From NCBI GenBank assembly GCA_003024985.2, contig PXIH01S0079271.1: a stretch of 10,588 bases of DNA; one strand, 5' to 3'. Both the position numbers and the translations under genes were made by a program. Source of the DNA: Euperipatoides rowelli. Lineage: Eukaryota > Onychophora > Udeonychophora > Euonychophora > Peripatopsidae. Positions 5,862 through 10,588 of the stretch are shown here, piece after piece (within the stretch, counting starts at the first letter, position 1; every line of letters begins with the position of its first letter). The notes beneath the pieces were generated by a model, which was given only the letters and a program-made list of their open reading frames with translations, searched no databases and was not told the origin of the DNA.

Positions 5862-7768
5862 ATTATTAGAGATACAATTAAATTGTTGAATAAAAATAGT
5901 TCACCGGGTCATGACCTTATCACCGGGTCGTGACCTTATAACAGTTGGTTTGTTTTCTCATATTGAATATATTTTTATTCCAAATTTACTAAAATTCTTC
6001 ATAAATTTATTAAGTACACCTCAGTGTTATGAACCAATTATAAGATCTGATATTTTTTCCATAAAGGAGTACTATAAGTGAGATCCATTAACATTCAAAA
6101 TCTGTAAACAAAGCTGATTGGTAAAATTTTAAATCTAAAGTTATCTGAGTTATTGCCTTCAAGATTATCTCCCTTTCAGTCTTCGCTGAGTGGCTCTAAC
6201 ATTCAAATATCATTATTAATGTTTCAAGAAATATTGGATAAAATAAAGTATAATAGGTTAAACAAGGTTGAAGTGATCTTACTTGACATTTCAAAGGCTT
6301 TTGATTTTGTTAACCATAATTATCTGATACAACAAATAGTGCATTTATTTGGTCAGTCAAATTTGACATGGGGATTGCTCAATTACGTCTTTAATAAGAA
6401 GGTTTTCTTAAAGTATAAGGGTGCTATCCTCAGGGTTAACCCCACAGTACCAATTTATTTGCAATTTATGTAAATAACATGATTGAAACTTTAGATCAAA
6501 CAAGGTTGGGTATCATGACTCAATTTGGTGATATATTGACTTGTTTTTGTTATGTAGACAGCATAACCATAATATTGAAGGATATAAAGTATTTACCCAG
6601 AGTGTTTAAAATAGTTGAAAATTTTTGGCAACATACAGGCTCTATAATTAATAAACAGAAAACTTATGTCTGGATGCCGTTCTCTAACACTGTTGTGAAT
6701 ACTTACTCTACTAAACATCCTGAAAAATTATTGGGTTTGCCATTTCCCTTTGTAGGGAACATTCTGAAGTGGGAAATTCAAAATAGGTTATTGGATGATT
6801 TTAACTTCATCAGATTAAGAATTCAGTCCAGATATTTATCTTTAAAAACTAGAGTTACCTTAATTAATAGATTTTTGATTCCTAAGATACTTTATTATAT
6901 GCCTCATGTAACTTTTAACAAAACTTTTCTAAAGAAGATCCATGCAATATTTAATGGTATTATTTGGAAGACAGGCTTAACCCTATTAGTAAGAAAGTTG
7001 TTCAACTTCCAGAGTCAATGGGGGGCATGGGATCACATAATGTGAATTAGTTTTGTTATATTGTTAAGGCTAATGTCTGGATATCTTATAAAAAATATTG
7101 AATGTGATTGACTCTTTAGGTAGAATCATTCCAGCAGACACTCCTCCGCCACAAATTGTTAAAGGAAGTATACTTTACACCTTGCAATAAATATTTATTT
7201 AATGAATTGTTGGATACTTTTGACACAGCCTATTCAGGAAAATTTACATGTTTAAAAATAATTTCACACGATTATGTTATTCAGCCATTGCAAAATATCT
7301 CTTGGTATATTTTCTAATTTTCATGATTTTGTGTATAAATTAATTTATGATGTAAATTTTACCAACAACAGGTTGCCTACTAAATACAAAATGAATGTTC
7401 CAACCCAGTGTTTGTTCTGTAGCCAATTGGATGATATGAACCATTTATTATTATCTTATTTTAATAATCTTAGAGTTTTGGTTAATAGATATACAGGTTA
7501 TTATTTTCAAAATTCTGATTTAATATCTATGTTATTGATGTTTCAAAATAGAGACATAGGTTGGTTTGTTCTATTTTCGGCTTATATTATTTGGAAAATG
7601 AGAAATTGAAAACTTTTTCAAAATATGAATTTATGACCATGGTTCTTTTTCCTAACTCAAATTAGACAATCACATGGCAACGATGTTTTACACCTGCAAT
7701 TTGATATTTATCACAAAAAGTGGACAAACTCTTACATTAAGAACTTTACATTGAAATATATTATGTGA
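5862..7768 (+). pseudogene. 5'-truncated L1/Tx1-like LINE ORF2 (reverse transcriptase and C-terminus)
   Basis: This is an ORF2 remnant of a non-LTR retrotransposon, which would copy its RNA at a nicked target. Landmarks in order: LLNKNSSPG at 5883-5909 (first conserved RT block); a 19-bp tandem duplication that shifts frame; RSINIQNL, a TAA, then KLIGKIL near 6081-6134 (RPI...K pattern); LLDISKAFDFVNH (motif A, Asp at 6285); YPQG followed by a stop at 6437 (motif B); YVDS with Asp at 6557 and Ser at 6560 where the family has a second Asp; LPESMGGMGS near 7003-7035 (the GGLG block typical of L1/Tx1-like elements) then KANVWISYKKY; LPTKYK; and CLFC...H...S, a zinc-knuckle-like motif at 7409-7456. 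The last frame reaches a TGA at 7766-7768 with two in-frame stops. At least four frame breaks occur (about 5920, 6081, 6420, 6978). The endonuclease is absent here. It is not functional. Confidence 0.9.
5901..5938 (+). repeat. 19-bp tandem duplication inside the RT block
   Basis: TCACCGGGTCATGACCTTA (5901-5919) is followed at once by TCACCGGGTCGTGACCTTA (5920-5938), differing by one base. The 19-bp insertion shifts frame by one, which accounts for one of the frame breaks. The second copy leads into the reading that continues the family pattern. Confidence 0.9.
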
Positions 7769-8160
7769 TAATGAACTCTTCTTTATCTTGTGTTTGTGTG
7801 TGTTTACTGTTAACATTATAAGGTCTAATATTTGTTGAATTTCATTTCTTTTAATTCTTGATTATTGCATAAAGATGACTTTTACAAAACCTGCATGTAT
7901 TGACCAAGAAAATGAGCTACCCTATTCTTTAAATATGCAAATATTAAAATTATAACTATTATTTTCCCAATTTTGATACATTTAAATTGTGTTTTATTCA
8001 CAATATACTCATCAATCCTGCTGTGATGTTTTTATTTTTTAAAGTATGGTGCATTTTATTTGTTTGCAATTTATATACAACAATCATTGTTATTATCTTC
8101 CATATCTAGACTTATTACTCTAGAAATAAAGATTAGTTCTTGGCAAGGTTAAAATAAAAA
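7769..8160 (+). other. Probable 3' UTR of the LINE copy
   Basis: Noncoding AT-rich sequence follows the ORF2 stop. AATAAA signals occur at 8125-8130 and 8153-8158, the second inside an A-rich stretch (TTAAAATAAAAATAA) that could be the original 3' tail. The exact end cannot be set without a consensus or a visible target-site duplication. A GT-rich patch (TTGTGTTTGTGTGTGTTT) lies near 7788-7805. Confidence 0.4.
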
Positions 8161-8661
8161 TAATTTTGTTAAATCAGTTCAGCAGTTTTTTACATTTGTG
8201 TGGGTATGGGTGATTTAATTTAACATCTTTTTTTTTCCTTTTTTCATATTATTTCCAAAGAAAACATTGATATTTTGCACAAAGACATTTAAAAAAAAAA
8301 AAAATTCTAGGATGTAGATAAACCTTTATAATAGCATTAGTTTTCCTATTTTATTAGTATCAATTGTATTTCATATGCTTTTATTTTCTTTATTTATCAA
8401 ATATTTTATTAACTCATCACAATAAAAAAAGCTTTCTGTGTCATGATGCCATTTGATTCCAATATCTATGTTTTTTTTTTCATTTGTTCTCTCTCTCTCT
8501 CTCTCTGTATTCAGGATACAGTATTTCTTGACTACCTAACTGTCTTTTTCTAAAATTAAATGAAATTAATACTGAAGTACTGAGTTTATTACGATACTGT
8601 ATATAGCCTAATAAATGTTAGGCTTTAAAATAGAGTAAAATTGAAAAGTTCAGAAAAAAAA
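8161..8661. other. AT-rich stretch with homopolymers, no gene
   Basis: No coding frame with motifs is seen. The stretch holds several poly-T and poly-A runs and the CT microsatellite annotated separately. Confidence 0.5.
8489..8506 (+). repeat. (CT)9 microsatellite
   Basis: Nine uninterrupted CT dinucleotides follow a poly-T-rich stretch. This is a simple sequence repeat with no inferred function. Confidence 0.95.
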
Positions 8662-8857
8662 AGTGGTATAAGTGCCATTTTACCCAAAAAAATGAGATAA
8701 CTGTTGAAATGTATTATTTAAATGATTATTGTCTCAGGAAAAAAGTGGCCAAACAGAAGCTGCCAAAATATGATTCGATCCAAACTGTTACTGCTTAAGT
8801 ACGAAGTATTGGAATGAGAAAGTTTAAACTGCTCTCCCGAATGCCACTTATACCACT
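8662..8857. mobile_element. MITE-like hairpin, 196 bp with 18-bp inverted ends
   Basis: The left end AGTGGTATAAGTGCCATT (8662-8679) and the reverse complement of the right end (8840-8857, AGTGGTATAAGTGGCATT) differ at one of 18 positions. The interior is noncoding. The size and terminal structure fit a miniature inverted-repeat element. The left flank is a poly-A run and the right flank is CTTCTCC, so no target-site duplication can be recognised and the superfamily is not assignable. Confidence 0.5.
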
Positions 8858-10062
8858 CTTCTCCTTAATCCCTCATTTATGAAATATAGTTTAGCTGTAA
8901 TCCTGTGTAATCCACTACAGAAAATTTTATCTTTATTATAGGAAATTATTTCATTTCTAATTATGCTCTTATAAATTTTTTCCATTCCTATATTTATATG
9001 ATTAAATTAAATGGGAACTGTATGATTAATAATATAAGCATATCTTTAAATTTACAAGCAGATTACATTAATAGAACTAATGTAAGCTAACTAAGCTTAT
9101 ATAATTTCCTGACAAATAAGACACAAGGATTTTAAGCATTGAACTGAGGGATAGTATACTTGATCAATGATCATATTTTATGACATTCTAAATTGCATTA
9201 AAGAGCAAATCAAGTTAAAATAATTTGTACACTTTAATCAATTTATATTCCTTTTAAAGTCGGCTATTAACTTTTTCCACTCTCTATATTTGTCAATTAT
9301 ACTGGATATTGCCTGTAGCATAAATTCAGTGATTCAATTTTCAACAGGCAATAGGAGTAATTGTACATGATTTGAACTTTCACCTAAGAAACCAAAGAGT
9401 GCACTTTGATATTTTTTGACTCAAATGCTTAGAGAACTCATCTTGTCTACTTAAAAATTAATTATTCTATTCTGAACTATTATAGTATTATATTATGCTT
9501 CACATAATCACATTACAAAATGATTTAAATTTTATTTCTAGACGCCTTATACACATGAAATATAGTTTTAAATATCCGCCCACCCATCCATCCCCACTCT
9601 CCTTTATTTTACACGTTTTGAACATTATGTTAGAGGAGATAAATTATTTTTTGATAACTTACACTGTAAATCATTATTTCATTATTTGCTTTTATTCTGC
9701 GATAGAATAATTTATTTATTTACTTTTTTTTTTTCAAATTTATTATTTTATTATTTTAAAAGGTGATCTTCGTTATGATTGTATCACCTGCATTTTATAT
9801 TGGATATTCAGTATTATTGAGCTTTATTTTATTTTTAAGATAATAAAAGTAACTTAAAAACAACAACAACAACAAAAAGAATAATTAAATTATTCATAAA
9901 CATTTATAATATCACTTATTTATATATTTATGCTGTTATTATAATATTTTTAAATCATTTTTTTTTTTAATATCATTTATGTTTTACTGTTGTAATAGAG
10001 CAATGATGAATTTTAAATATTGTTAGTAAATAAATATTGATTTTCTTTTTTTTGCTTTTATT
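8858..10062. other. AT-rich noncoding stretch
   Basis: I found no supported gene. Short open frames, such as one near 9495-9710, lack motifs and have low-complexity composition. Minor items are a CAACAACAACAACAA tract at 9861-9875, a weak hairpin of AGGTGAT (9761-9767) with ATCACCT (9783-9789), and scattered poly-T runs. Confidence 0.5.
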
Positions 10063-10588
10063 ATTTACTAGCATAACCCGTGCAGACATCTGCCCTCTAG
10101 GATGTTAATAAAAATAATCTTATTTTCAAGTTGTAAAAGATCTATTGTCCAAAATGACGAAAATTCATTATTCCCCCACTCCGCTTGTTTTTGGCCAATT
10201 GCACCTGTTTTTATCCCCACCTCCCTCCCCTCATTGGTTAAAAAAAAAAAATCTTATTCCACCCCCCNTAAACACTATGCTAGCAATACAGCCTGTAAAT
10301 CAAACACTAAAGACTTAAAGGGTAAGGATAGTAATACTTTTTACAAATGTATTGTTTGTTTTTGTAGAATTGTGAGGACAATAAATTTTTATTTTTATAC
10401 AGATAACGTAGGCCCTGTGGAATATCACATGTATAGAAAGGATCCTAGGTCTCTGAGGTTAATTTTTGAAACCTAATTTGTATTTTTACATTAATTCATG
10501 TTATATGGAAATATTGGAAATTTGAAACCAATAAATATCTACTTAATTACATACCGTGCTGTGTCTGAGGATCGTCTTTTTCTTTCAT
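10063..10588 (+). other. Unresolved right end: mixed composition, short open frame, poly-A signal
   Basis: GC content rises locally from the word TAGCATAACCCGTGCAGACA. A frame open from an ATG at 10102 to a TAA at 10474-10476 crosses poly-C, poly-A and an 'n' at 10267, so most of it is unlikely to be coding. Its last part, after a polypyrimidine-poor TTTTATACAG at about 10393-10402, reads DNVGPVEYHMYRKDPRSL and ends soon after, with an AATAAA at 10530-10535. It could be a terminal exon or a repeat; I recognise neither. Confidence 0.25.

Noticed and set aside
1454-7768. LTR retrotransposon or endogenous retrovirus
   Set aside because: The RT has LINE-type blocks (SPG, LLD..KAFD, QG, GGMG), the endonuclease is of the apurinic type, and no long terminal direct repeats, protease or integrase are seen.
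9495-9710. Plus-strand open frame of about 71 codons
   Set aside because: Low-complexity, hydrophobic-rich translation from AT-rich DNA, with no motif, no homologous context and no splice or promoter support.
9761-9789. Hairpin AGGTGAT / ATCACCT
   Set aside because: A seven-base stem with a 15-base loop is expected by chance in sequence of this length and has no supporting context.
10300-10476. Terminal exon of a host gene ending near 10476
   Set aside because: An acceptor-like CAG, a 24-codon tail and a downstream AATAAA are present, but I recognise no protein and the upstream frame is low-complexity. It is kept only as an unresolved region.
1-10588. CRISPR array, bacterial operon, tRNA or rRNA gene
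   Set aside because: Repeats are not regularly spaced short repeats with unique spacers. No ribosome-binding-site-led genes and no cloverleaf or rRNA words were found, and the content is that of an animal repeat region.

Overview
The window looks like accessory, repeat-dominated DNA from an invertebrate animal nuclear genome. It is strongly AT-rich, has long stretches without any open frame, and carries broken non-LTR retrotransposon pieces, a Penelope-like fragment, long inverted repeats, microsatellites and isolated single 'n' positions typical of a draft assembly. A diverged block containing GACCTTGACC-type wording and a GACGGAATGACAGAC tail suggests a mollusc or similar marine invertebrate, but this is a low-confidence impression. 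I found no intact host gene, no tRNA, rRNA or CRISPR, and nothing prokaryotic.

Layout. (1) From 142 to about 3277, continued at 4985-5144, lies a foldback-type element. It has long imperfect terminal inverted arms, three tandem units of about 185 bp in the left arm, and paired GACTC-N6-GAGTC palindromes at the outer and inner end of each arm. A decayed LINE endonuclease/linker fragment sits in the loop (1454-2415). (2) Positions 3279-4983 form a block bounded by an 'n' on each side. The 95 bases before the first 'n' (3183-3277) are repeated exactly after the second (4985-5079), and the sequence after the second copy continues the inverted arm. The simplest reading is that contig A (ending 3277) joins directly to contig C (starting 4985) and that the block between is misplaced. 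That block holds a LINE ORF1-like remnant (3903-4259) and a minus-strand Penelope-like reverse transcriptase remnant cut by the 'n'. (3) Positions 5145-5860 hold a short unrecognised acidic reading frame, a two-copy diverged repeat with a poly-C tract, and the tail of another repeat. (4) Positions 5862-7768 are a 5'-truncated L1/Tx1-like LINE ORF2: reverse transcriptase, C-terminal domain and zinc-knuckle region, broken by frameshifts, stops and a catalytic substitution, with a probable 3' UTR to about 8160. (5) Positions 8161-10588 are AT-rich, with a (CT)9 tract, a 196-bp MITE-like hairpin (8662-8857), a CAA tract and an unresolved right end.

No genes here appear to work together. The interest lies in the foldback element, its repeated palindromic modules, and the evidence that the assembly interrupts one of its arms.
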